From: Betaproteobacteria bacterium
Lineage (GTDB): Bacteria > Pseudomonadota > Gammaproteobacteria > Burkholderiales > Burkholderiaceae_C
NCBI GenBank assembly: GCA_005882155.1
Contig: VBCQ01000036.1
Location: forward strand, 1-5,429
Direction: 5' to 3'
Length of the DNA stretch: 5,429 nt
The notes under the pieces were generated by a model that had not been told where the DNA came from, made no database searches, and worked only from the letters and a program-made list of their open reading frames with translations. The stretch's first letter is position 1. Each line of letters starts with the position of its first letter. The translations under genes were made by a program, and so were the position numbers. Shown in pieces: positions 1 to 5,429 of this stretch.

Positions 1-594
1 CAACGCCTGCACCGCGGCGATGTAGCGTTGCACGGCCGCAGGCGCCGGCAATCCATAGCCCGTGATGCGCCAGCACACCGGCGCGAAGAACGCATCAGCG
101 ATCGTGAAATCGCCGAACAACAGCGGCCCACCGGAGGCATCGAGCTGCTGCGTCCACATTTGCACGATGCGCGCGAGATCCTTGCGTGCATCGGCGTTTT
201 CGTCGAGCACGCGACGCCCCACCTCGGGCAATGACGCCTCGATGTTCATCGGGAAGCTCGAGCGCAGCGCGCCGAAGCCCGAATGCATTTCGGCGCACAG
301 GCTGCGCGCGCGCGCCCGCTGTAGCCGGTCCGTCGGCCAGAGCTTCTTGTCCGGAAACTTCTCCGCCAGGTATTCGGCGATCGCGAGCGTGTCCCACACC
401 GCGAAGCCGTCATCGACGAGCACGGGGACCCGGCACGCCGGGTTGACCGCGGCGATCGCCCGCTTGAACGGCGAGCCATCGCTGAGTTCGAGCCGCAGCT
501 TGACCTCTTCGAATTCGATGCCCGGCTGGGCCAGCATCAGCCAGCCGCGCAGCGACCATGACGAGTAGTTCTTGTTGCCGATGTAGAGCTTCAT
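1..594 (-). CDS. Glutathione S-transferase family protein, C-terminus cut by the window edge
   Basis: This open frame runs from ATG at 594 to the left edge without a stop and gives 198 residues. Full-length relatives have roughly 220 to 230, so the final helix region is missing. The N-terminal thioredoxin-like domain spans about residues 1-80. It opens with MKLYIGNKNYSSWSLRGW, where Ser11 or Ser12 is the likely glutathione-activating residue. RVPVLVDDG follows with the expected cis-proline (Pro57), then WDTLAIAEYL, where Asp68-Thr69 occupies the usual glutathione-contacting acidic/hydroxyl pair. The helical C-terminal domain carries FTIADAFFAPV (from about 163), the conserved N-capping box of GSTs with Thr164 and Asp167. 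The start is supported by GAGAGG at 601-606, six bases upstream. Family members conjugate or reduce electrophiles with glutathione in the cytoplasm; the substrate cannot be read from the sequence. The gene follows the SDR gene in the same direction after 114 bp. Family assignment is secure; the subclass is not. Confidence 0.92.
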   Translation of the reverse strand, partial: MKLYIGNKNYSSWSLRGWLMLAQPGIEFEEVKLRLELSDGSPFKRAIAAVNPACRVPVLVDDGFAVWDTLAIAEYLAEKFPDKKLWPTDRLQRARARSLCAEMHSGFGALRSSFPMNIEASLPEVGRRVLDENADARKDLARIVQMWTQQLDASGGPLLFGDFTIADAFFAPVCWRITGYGLPAPAAVQRYIAAVQAL

Positions 595-624
595 GACGGG
601 CCTCTCGTGGTGGAGCCCGTCATG
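592..624 (-). promoter_or_regulatory. Inverted repeat enclosing the GST ribosome-binding site and start codon
   Basis: CATGACGGGC at 592-601 is perfectly repeated in inverse orientation at 615-624, with a 13-base spacer (602-614). In the GST mRNA this would be a 10-bp, GC-rich stem. The AUG start codon would be the last three bases of the 3' arm. Five of the six Shine-Dalgarno bases (GAGAGG, 601-606) would lie in the loop. The repeat is directly visible. Its role as a translation-sequestering hairpin is inference, and it could equally be a protein-binding operator or a chance palindrome. It acts on RNA only if transcription starts upstream of 624. Confidence 0.45.
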
Positions 625-641
625 CTAGCGGCTACTGCATG
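621..641 (-). promoter_or_regulatory. Possible alternative leader hairpin upstream of GST
   Basis: On the minus strand this 21-base stretch can fold as CATGC paired with GCATG, then a 2-base bulge (AG), then TAG paired with CTA around a CCG loop. That gives eight pairs in total. Its 3' arm includes 621-624, which are also the first four bases of the 5' arm of the start-codon hairpin, so the two folds exclude each other. The structure is small and its function is speculative. Confidence 0.25.
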
Positions 642-669
642 TTGCCGTGTGACGAAAACGGAATGGCTG

Positions 670-688
670 TGATGCGTGCGCCGCATCA
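670..688 (-). terminator. Weak hairpin after the SDR gene, possible terminator
   Basis: TGATGCG at 670-676 and CGCATCA at 682-688 form a perfect 7-bp inverted repeat around a 5-base loop, beginning 20 bases past the SDR stop codon on the minus strand. No U-tract follows at once; a TTTT run comes about ten bases later. It may attenuate read-through into the GST gene, but it is not a textbook intrinsic terminator. Confidence 0.25.
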
Positions 689-708
689 TCGGCGGCGGCG
701 AGCGCCGT

Positions 709-1674
709 TCAGATGCGATGCGCCTCTGAGCGAATCGGCTCGAGCCGCTCGGGCCAGGTGCGGTGACCGAGCACGCGCGGCATCACCGTGTCGATCGCCG
801 TCGGCTCGATGCCGAAGCGCTCCAGCCCCGGCAGCAGGCCGCTCGCAACGTTTGGCACCTTCATCGACGCGAGGTTGTCGCGCGACATCAGCGGCTCGCC
901 CGGCAGCAGCTCGAGCATCAGCGCCTGCAGCGTGCAGAGCGCATCGGGCAAGCCGACGACCCAGCGCTCGTGCCCCGACCAGTGGCCGGCGAGCTGCACC
1001 AGTTGCTTCAAGGTGTAGATCGCCGGCCCGGTGCATTCGATCGTCTGGCCGATGGTCCAACGCTCATCGAGCGAGCGCACCAGGGCTTGCGCGACATCTT
1101 CGACCCACACCGGCTGAAAGCGCGCATTCGCGCTCGCCAACGGGATGACGGGAAAGATGCGTTGCAGCTTCGCGAAGCTATTGATGAAGCGGTCGTGCTC
1201 GCCGAACATCACCGACGGCCGCAGGATCGTGAGGTCGAGGGCCGAGCCGCCGGCGGCGCGCATCGCGGCTTCGCCGGCCGCCTTCGAGCGCAGGTAGTTC
1301 GACGGCGCATCAGCGCTCGCGCCGAGCGCGCTGACGTGCACGATGCGGCGCACACCAGTGGCCACGCACGCGCGCGCGATGCGCGACGGCAGATCGACAT
1401 GGACGCGCTGGAAGTCGGCTTCGCTGCCGTGAAGAATGCCGACCAGGTTGATCACCGCATCGCGGCCGGCGACGAGGTGCACGAGCTGTGCGTCGTCGTA
1501 CAGATCGGCCAGGTCGACCTCGACGGTCGGCAGCGCGAGCAGATCGCGCTCGCGCATCGGGTGCCGCGTCGGCACAGTGATCGGGCCTTCGGCGCCGCCC
1601 GAGCGCTCGACCAGCTTTTCACACACGTCGCGGCCCAGGAATCCGGTGCCGCCGAGAACGAGGGTGTTGAACAT
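709..1674 (-). CDS. Complex I NDUFA9-like atypical SDR, NAD(P)-binding epimerase family protein
   Basis: The 321-residue product begins MFNTLVLGGTGFLG. The glycine-rich loop (Gly8, Gly9, Gly11, Gly14) is the Rossmann dinucleotide-binding motif of atypical short-chain dehydrogenases. AVINLVGIL (73-81) matches the beta4 region, and HVSALGA (113-119) the serine strand. Y127-LRS-K131 preserves the YxxxK pair, so catalysis is possible. LTILRPSVMFGEHDRFIN (from about 148) and FQPVWVEDVAQAL are typical of bacterial proteins named after the mitochondrial complex I subunit NDUFA9. Bacterial members are soluble or loosely membrane-associated. Their substrate is unknown, and the link to NADH dehydrogenase or quinones is by homology only. 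Length fits the family. The ATG is preceded by GAGAGG at 1681-1686 with 6-base spacing, the same layout as in the GST gene. The gene lies 78 bp after slt in the same direction and is probably co-transcribed with it. The stop is TGA at 709-711. Confidence 0.93.
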   Translation of the reverse strand: MFNTLVLGGTGFLGRDVCEKLVERSGGAEGPITVPTRHPMRERDLLALPTVEVDLADLYDDAQLVHLVAGRDAVINLVGILHGSEADFQRVHVDLPSRIARACVATGVRRIVHVSALGASADAPSNYLRSKAAGEAAMRAAGGSALDLTILRPSVMFGEHDRFINSFAKLQRIFPVIPLASANARFQPVWVEDVAQALVRSLDERWTIGQTIECTGPAIYTLKQLVQLAGHWSGHERWVVGLPDALCTLQALMLELLPGEPLMSRDNLASMKVPNVASGLLPGLERFGIEPTAIDTVMPRVLGHRTWPERLEPIRSEAHRI

Positions 1675-1752
1675 GGGGTGCCTCTCGATGCTGATGGACT
1701 CTACTTGCCGACGCGTTGGAGTCGTCTGATCTGCCTCAAGTTGCGTGTTCCT
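1675..1752 (-). other. Short spacer between slt and the SDR gene
   Basis: This 78-bp gap holds the SDR Shine-Dalgarno GAGAGG (1681-1686) and a weak 5-bp inverted repeat (GACTC at 1697-1701, GAGTC at 1719-1723) with a 17-base spacer. I see no strong terminator or promoter in it, which favours read-through from slt into the SDR gene. Confidence 0.5.
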
Positions 1753-3683
1753 TCAGGGGAGGTCCTTGTCGACCGCCGGCGCGCTGGCGTCGCTCGCCGG
1801 CCCGATCGCATTTCCGAGCCGCGCCTTCAGCGACGGCGGATCGCCGTTGAGCAGCGCGGCATACAAGCTCGCGTTGTGCAGCACCTTCTTGACGTAGTCG
1901 CGCGTCTCGTTGAACGGGATGTTCTCGGCCCACACCACGGGATCGAGCACAGGCCCTTCGCGCCACTTGCGCGGCCGGTTCGGGCCGGCGTTGTACGCGG
2001 CAGCGGCCATCGCCTGCGAGCCGTCGAACGCGTCGAGCACGAGCTTCAGGTAGCCGGTGCCGAGCCGCAAATTGGTGCCGCGGTCGGCGATGAGGCCGAC
2101 GTGGTAATCGATGCCGAGCTTCTTCGCCGTCCAGCGCGCAGTGGCCGGCATGATTTGCATCAGTCCCGACGCGCCGACCTGCGAGCGCGCATCGGCGACG
2201 AAGCGCGATTCCTGCCGAATGAGCCCGTAGACATACGCCGGGTCGAGACCCGTCTCCTTCGCGCGCGCAACCAGCTCGTTGCGGAACGGCGTCGGGAAGC
2301 GCTGCGCGATGTCGACTTCGCCACGCGTGCGTTCGCTGGTGTTGATGCAGCGGTCCCACACCTCGAGATCGCAGGCGAGTTGCGCGGCAGCGAGCAGCTC
2401 GCGGTCGCTCATGCCGCGCAGCGAGTAGTTCCACTCGCGCACGCCTTCGTTGCGCAAGTCGAGCGCGATCAGCTTCAGCGCACGCGTGAGCCCCGGGTGA
2501 TTCGCGGCGGCTTCGCGCTCTGCGGTTGTCAGCGGCTGCGGCCGCGGCGGAAAGACGATGGGCTGACCCAATGCGTCGGCGGCGAGCGCGCCGTAGAAAC
2601 TCATCTGGCCGGCGATGCCGGCGAGCAGCGTGCGTGCCTGCGCGCGCAGCGCAACGCCGTCTTGCGAGTCGGGGGCGAGCGCCAGCAACGCGCGCGCCTT
2701 CCAGTACACCCACGCCGCGTCGCGCTGCTCGTCTGGGCTCATCGCGTCGATCGCCTGCACGACTTGCTGCCAGCGGCCGCGACCTCTCGCGCTGCCAACA
2801 GCGCGGCGTGCTGGTAGTGGTCGGCCGCCTCGGGCAACAGGTTCATCGCGGCCTGTTTCGCGACTGCCGCCCAGGCCCATGCCGCGAGGTCAGCGGGCAG
2901 TGCGCGCTCCCAGCGATCGCTGAGCGCGCGCGCCGCGGCGTCGGGGTCGTTCGACGCCATTCGAATGATCGCGAGCGTCGCCAGCTCGGCGCTGCTCCGG
3001 TCCGCACCCGGCGTCCGGCGGGTGAGGAATCGCGCCGGGCTGTCGATCAGTTCCTGCACGCTATTCGCCGCGCCGATGCTGATGAGCGCAGCGGCCTGGC
3101 GCGCGACGCGCGGCCGGCCCGCGTCCATCGCGAGGCGTGCTTTGCGCCATGCGTCGGCGCTCGTGAAGATGCGCGCGTCGGTGAGCGTCGTCGCGAGCAA
3201 GGCGCAGCCGTCATCGGTCTCGCGCTGGCTCATCCACGCAGCGCGTGCCGGGCCGCGAATGTCGCGGCCCTTCAGGTGCTCGGTCAGCAGCGCGTAGCAA
3301 GTCGCTTCGCGGTCGTCGTTCATCCGAAAGCGCGGAAAGTTGACGCTGTAGTTGGCCCAGTCGTTGCGCTTGCCGAGCTCGAGCAGCCAGTCGTTGCGCA
3401 ATCGGTCTTCGACATAGGTGCCGTTCCAGCGCGCATAGAAGCTCAGGTCCCAGTAGTCGACCCACATCGCAAGCGGATGCTGCTCAGCCAATGCGGCGGC
3501 ACGCGCGGCGACGAGGCGGTTGCGATCCTTCTTGCGATAGGCCTCGCGCGCTTCGATGATGATGTCGTCGCCGGTCTGCCCACGCGCGACCGGCAAGGCG
3601 CAGAAGAGGCTGCACGCCGCGAGCAGCACGCTCGTCAGGCGCGTCGCGAGGCGCCCATATACTGAACCGCTGATCTCCAACAC
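1753..3683 (-). pseudogene. slt: Soluble lytic murein transglycosylase (Slt70 type), interrupted by a frameshift
   Basis: Two frames together make one Slt-type enzyme of about 640 residues. The first (3683 to 2739) gives a signal peptide and most of the helical U-domain superhelix, with WVDYWDLSFYARW near 74-86. The second (about 2785 to 1753) gives the rest of the superhelix, the linker domain and a complete GH23 domain. The catalytic Glu lies in IRQESRF (codon 2209-2211, about residue 491 of the joined chain). It is followed by the expected GASGLMQIMPATA and AAAYNAGPNRPRKW motifs. The enzyme cleaves the MurNAc-GlcNAc bond of peptidoglycan in the periplasm, forming 1,6-anhydroMurNAc ends. 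The start is GTG at 3681-3683, with AGGAAGG (3689-3695) five bases upstream and an in-frame TAA just before. The hydrophobic stretch LTSVLLAACSLFCALPVA (16-33) is a signal peptide; LAAC inside it resembles a lipobox but is followed by more hydrophobic residues. The upstream frame must shift by -1 to enter the downstream one, and no slippery heptamer is visible. A sequencing error cannot be excluded. Identity is sure; inactivation is less so. Confidence 0.88.
3658..3663 (+). promoter_or_regulatory. Candidate -10 element for the cyclo-ligase gene
   Basis: TATACT matches the sigma70 -10 consensus at five of six bases and stands out in this GC-rich DNA. A start point near 3670 would leave a leader of about 44 bases before the TTG codon. 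No good -35 hexamer lies at 16-18 bp. The element sits inside the signal-peptide codons of the opposite slt gene, as it must, because the gap between the two genes is only 30 bp. Confidence 0.3.
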
Positions 3684-3688
3684 TGGTG

Positions 3689-3695
3689 CCTTCCT
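3689..3695 (-). promoter_or_regulatory. Shine-Dalgarno sequence fixing the GTG start of slt
   Basis: AGGAAGG on the minus strand lies five bases before GTG at 3683. An in-frame TAA lies upstream and no ATG is available before the signal peptide, so this site decides the start. Confidence 0.6.
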
Positions 3696-3713
3696 GATTG
3701 ATTCGCTTTAGCC

Positions 3714-4298
3714 TTGGAACCGCCCGCCTCATCCGAACCCGTGCTGCAATCCCGCCACGAATTGCGCCAGCGCTTGCGCCGTATTCGCGACGAGTTCATG
3801 GCCAGCGATGCAGCAGCGGCTGCACAGACGGATTTGGCGGGGCATTTGCGCGGCGTGTTGGCCGAGCTGCAGCCCGAGCGTCTCGGGCTGTACTGGCCGC
3901 TTCGATCCGAATTTAACGCAGTGGTTGCATGCCGCGGTGACAGCGCGCTCGATTTCATTGCGCTGTCTTTGCCGTTCGCGCGACGAGCATCACGCGAGAT
4001 GGAATACCGCCACTGGGACCGCAGCGAGCCGCGATTGAACGACGAGTGCGGCATCCCGAGCGCCGATGGTCCGGTCATCGTTCCCGACGTCGTGCTCGTG
4101 CCGTGCCTCGGGTTCACCCGCTCGGGTTTTCGACTCGGCTACGGCGGCGGCTACTTCGACCGCTGGATGGCGCTGCACCCTCACGCGACAACGGTCGGCG
4201 TCGCGTGGGATGTCAGCCAGGTCGGCGACGCGGAGTTGCTGGCGCAATCGCACGACCAATGCCTCACGCTGATCGTCACTGAGCGTGGAGTGATTTGA
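3714..4298 (+). CDS. ygfA: 5-formyltetrahydrofolate cyclo-ligase (methenyltetrahydrofolate synthetase)
   Basis: The product, up to 194 residues, catalyses ATP-dependent conversion of 5-formyl-THF to 5,10-methenyl-THF in the cytoplasm, returning the stored folate to one-carbon metabolism. The signature GFRLGYGGGYFDRW (138-151) is the phosphate/ATP-binding loop of the family. YWPLRSEFN (60-68) supplies the folate-site Glu66. ECGIPSADG (111-119), IVPDVVLVPCLGF (122-134) and the C-terminal DQCLTLIVTERG complete the pattern. The N-terminal KxxLR motif appears as R14-HELR, with Arg in place of Lys. The start is uncertain. An in-frame TGA at 3699-3701 leaves TTG 3714, GTG 3741 or ATG 3798. The ATG would remove the Arg14 helix, so TTG or GTG is preferred, but neither has a clear Shine-Dalgarno sequence. 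The gene is divergent from slt across 30 bp and ends nine bases from the lysR stop, facing it. Family length is normal. The ssrS (6S RNA) gene, which precedes ygfA in E. coli, is not here. Confidence 0.94.
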   Translation: MEPPASSEPVLQSRHELRQRLRRIRDEFMASDAAAAAQTDLAGHLRGVLAELQPERLGLYWPLRSEFNAVVACRGDSALDFIALSLPFARRASREMEYRHWDRSEPRLNDECGIPSADGPVIVPDVVLVPCLGFTRSGFRLGYGGGYFDRWMALHPHATTVGVAWDVSQVGDAELLAQSHDQCLTLIVTERGVI

Positions 4299-4307
4299 GC
4301 TAAAAAA

Positions 4308-5267
4308 CTATCCCGCTTCGCCCATCGCCGACCGCGTCTGCGCCGCATGCTCCTCGATCCACGCGCAGAACTGCGCGACCTCGTCGCGCGCGCCGCTCGC
4401 CGGCGAGACGATCATCCAGTAGGTGAACGGACTCGTGATGCGTCCGGCCGGGCCGAACGGCTCGATCAGGTCGCCGCTTTCAAGCTGCTCTGAAACCAGC
4501 GCGACGCGGGCCAGCGCGACGCCTTGACCGGCGAGTGCGGCCTGGATCTGCTGGTAGGTGTAGTTCAGATACAGCCAGCGGCGTGGTTGCAGCGACGGCT
4601 CGCCATGCAGCTCGAGCCAGCGGCGCCAACTGAGGAACTCGGCACTCGGCCGGTAGTCGTCTTCCTCGGCGAGCGTGTACTCGGCCAGATGCGCTGCGCT
4701 CGACAGCGGCGGCGCGCTGCCGGCGCGAATCTGATCCGCCAGACGCGGGCCGATGACGGGGGTCAGCACTTCGCCGAACATGCGAAGTGCACCGGCGGGC
4801 GCGGTCTGCGGGCCGCAATAGCGCAACACCACATCGAGCTCGGGCTCGTCGAGATCGTCCATGCGGTCGTTGGCCGAGATTCGGATGTCGAGGTCGGGGT
4901 GGGCGCGCTGAAACGCTTCCATGCGCGGGATCAGCCACAGCGACGCGAACGACGGGAAGGTGCTCACGCGGACGACGCGGCGGCCGCGCGCCCGGCGAAT
5001 CTGCCGCACGCTCGCATCGAGCCGGTCGAGCCACGGCACCACCGCGCGCAGCAGCGTACTGCCATCGAGCGTCAGCTCGACACGGCGCGTGCCGCGTGCA
5101 AACAGCGGCGCGCCAAGCTCCTCCTCGAGCCCTTTGATCTGCCGGCTGATCGCCGATTGTGTGACGTGCAGCTCGTCGGCCGCCTCGCTGAAATTCAAGC
5201 GCCGCGCGACTGCCTCAAAGGCCCGCAAGCTGCCCAGCGACAACGGCCGTTGGCGTACGAGATTCAT
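4308..5267 (-). CDS. LysR-family transcriptional regulator, GcvA-like
   Basis: The 319-residue product has a winged helix-turn-helix at about residues 10-68. LGSLRAFEAVARRLNFSEAA leads into the recognition helix TQSAISRQIKGLEEELG, and the wing is LFARGTRRVELTLDG. A linker helix (70-95) follows. The periplasmic-binding-protein-like effector domain runs from RVSTFPSFASLWLIPRM (from about 100) to near the end. The PLSLGSLRAFEAVAR opening and FPSFASLWLIPR strand resemble the GcvA subgroup, but that does not identify glycine cleavage genes as targets, and none is in the window. ATG at 5267 is preceded by only a weak GGAA (5273-5276). A three-codon ORF (ATG CGG AAT TGA, 5280-5269) ends one base before it. 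LysR regulators usually control a divergent neighbour and repress themselves, so the partial gene at the right edge is the likely target. The stop (TAG) is followed by six Ts but no good hairpin. Confidence 0.95.
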   Translation of the reverse strand: MNLVRQRPLSLGSLRAFEAVARRLNFSEAADELHVTQSAISRQIKGLEEELGAPLFARGTRRVELTLDGSTLLRAVVPWLDRLDASVRQIRRARGRRVVRVSTFPSFASLWLIPRMEAFQRAHPDLDIRISANDRMDDLDEPELDVVLRYCGPQTAPAGALRMFGEVLTPVIGPRLADQIRAGSAPPLSSAAHLAEYTLAEEDDYRPSAEFLSWRRWLELHGEPSLQPRRWLYLNYTYQQIQAALAGQGVALARVALVSEQLESGDLIEPFGPAGRITSPFTYWMIVSPASGARDEVAQFCAWIEEHAAQTRSAMGEAG

Positions 5268-5283
5268 ATCAATTCCGCATCAA

Positions 5284-5295
5284 CGAGCGCGCTCG
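5284..5295. repeat. 12-bp perfect palindrome in the lysR upstream region
   Basis: CGAGCGCGCTCG reads the same on both strands and abuts a GAATTC palindrome at 5295-5300. It lies 17 bp upstream of the lysR start codon, inside its probable leader. It may be a binding site or leader hairpin, although a GC palindrome of this kind can arise by chance in such DNA. Confidence 0.3.
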
Positions 5296-5340
5296 AATTC
5301 ATTGGATTGTCTTCTCGCTGGCGCCGATCATAGAGGTAAT

Positions 5341-5361
5341 GCGGGATCAACTTCGATCCGC
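5341..5361. promoter_or_regulatory. Inverted repeat GGATC-N6-GATCC, candidate LysR operator
   Basis: GGATC (5344-5348) and GATCC (5355-5359) flank AACTTC. The dyad extends to GCGGATC/GATCCGC if one extra G on the left side is bulged. It lies just upstream of the lysR -10 candidate and just before the Shine-Dalgarno of the divergent gene, a fitting place for a site controlling both. Its spacing is shorter than the classical T-N11-A LysR box, so the assignment is tentative. Confidence 0.3.
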
Positions 5362-5377
5362 ACTGGTCAGGAGATTC

Positions 5378-5429
5378 ATGATGAATGCGCAATTCTATGC
5401 AGATCGGGCGGGAGCCGACGCGATGCTCC
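5378..5429 (+). CDS. Start of an unidentified protein gene, cut by the right edge
   Basis: Two adjacent ATG codons (5378 and 5381) follow AGGAG at 5369-5373. The second has the better 7-base spacing. The open frame continues to the edge as MMNAQFYADRAGADAML, 17 residues, too short to assign to a family. The strong Shine-Dalgarno and the position divergent from lysR argue that it is real and probably the regulator's target. A small DUF1127-type protein is one possibility, from loose memory of similar LysR neighbourhoods; nothing visible in these residues proves it. Confidence 0.6.
   Translation, partial: MMNAQFYADRAGADAML

Larger units (their letters stand above)
5268..5377. promoter_or_regulatory. 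Divergent promoter/operator region between lysR and the right-edge gene
   Basis: This 110-bp spacer is AT-richer than its surroundings. On the minus strand TATGAT (5327-5332) matches the -10 consensus at five of six bases and suits lysR. On the plus strand GATCAT (5326-5331) overlaps it almost completely and has TTGGAT (5302-5307) 18 bp upstream, a weak promoter for the right-edge gene. Shared or overlapping promoters are usual for LysR-type divergent pairs. Promoter assignments are inference. Confidence 0.45.

Noticed and set aside
304..315. Six GC dinucleotides in a row, possible Z-DNA or repeat
   Set aside because: It encodes part of the Arg-Ala-rich helix of the GST (RARAR) and is explained by codon bias.
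763..2817. A 684-codon open frame on the plus strand, opposite the SDR and slt genes
   Set aside because: It crosses two well-supported minus-strand genes, is very rich in Arg, Ala and His, shows no family motifs, and is the kind of antisense frame that high GC content leaves open.
2770..2830. Programmed -1 frameshifting to join the slt halves
   Set aside because: The direction of the shift would fit, but there is no slippery heptamer (such as A AAA AAG or similar) and Slt enzymes are not known to use recoding.
3612..3632. slt product as a lipoprotein, from the LAAC motif in its signal peptide
   Set aside because: The hydrophobic core continues well past the cysteine (SLFCALPVA) and the preceding hydrophobic stretch is short, so an ordinary signal peptide of a soluble periplasmic enzyme fits better.
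2526..3665. A 379-codon open frame on the plus strand opposite slt
   Set aside because: Arginine/alanine-rich antisense shadow of the slt N-terminal half, with no recognisable domain.
3640..3720. A 6S RNA (ssrS) gene near ygfA, as in E. coli
   Set aside because: The space upstream of the cyclo-ligase is only 30 bp before the slt start and contains no long hairpin with a central bubble.
4299..4345. A bidirectional terminator between the cyclo-ligase and lysR
   Set aside because: The gap has a six-base A/T tract (4302-4307) but no GC-rich stem directly before it in either direction; the nearest repeat (TCACT/AGTGA, 4276-4293) is only 5 bp.
4524..5333. A 269-codon open frame on the plus strand opposite lysR
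   Set aside because: Antisense shadow of an unambiguous LysR gene; low-complexity composition and no motif.

Overview
The window looks like chromosomal DNA of a GC-rich betaproteobacterium, most likely a Burkholderiales member. That rests on the strong G/C bias at third codon positions, the styles of the protein families, and the gene order. From right to left it carries a divergently read soluble lytic transglycosylase and 5-formyltetrahydrofolate cyclo-ligase, then an NDUFA9-like SDR protein, then a glutathione S-transferase. As far as I remember, this neighbourhood recurs in Burkholderiales, often with a CCA-adding tRNA nucleotidyltransferase next. The taxonomic call is inference, since no rRNA or marker gene is present.

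Layout on the minus strand, read right to left: a GcvA-like LysR regulator (5267 to 4308); the lytic transglycosylase slt (3683 to 1753), broken by a frameshift near 2785; an atypical SDR of the complex I NDUFA9 type (1674 to 709); and a glutathione S-transferase (594 to the left edge, C-terminus missing). On the plus strand are the 5-formyltetrahydrofolate cyclo-ligase (3714 to 4298), divergent from slt and convergent with lysR, and the first 17 codons of an unidentified gene (from about 5378), divergent from lysR. The window is dense: the only non-coding stretches are about 114, 78, 30, 9 and 110 bp, and none exceeds 300 bp.

The genes do not form one pathway. slt acts on periplasmic peptidoglycan, the cyclo-ligase recycles folate in the cytoplasm, the SDR and GST are probably redox or detoxification housekeeping genes, and the LysR protein probably controls its divergent neighbour. 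I see no mobile element, CRISPR array, RNA gene or defence-like system, and no convincing new biological system.

The points most worth a second look are two. First, slt is split: its two halves lie in different frames, there seems to be a small deletion at the junction, and the upstream stop overlaps a downstream ATG as ATGA. Second, the GST start codon sits in a perfect 10-bp inverted repeat whose loop holds the Shine-Dalgarno sequence, with a competing upstream hairpin that shares four bases.
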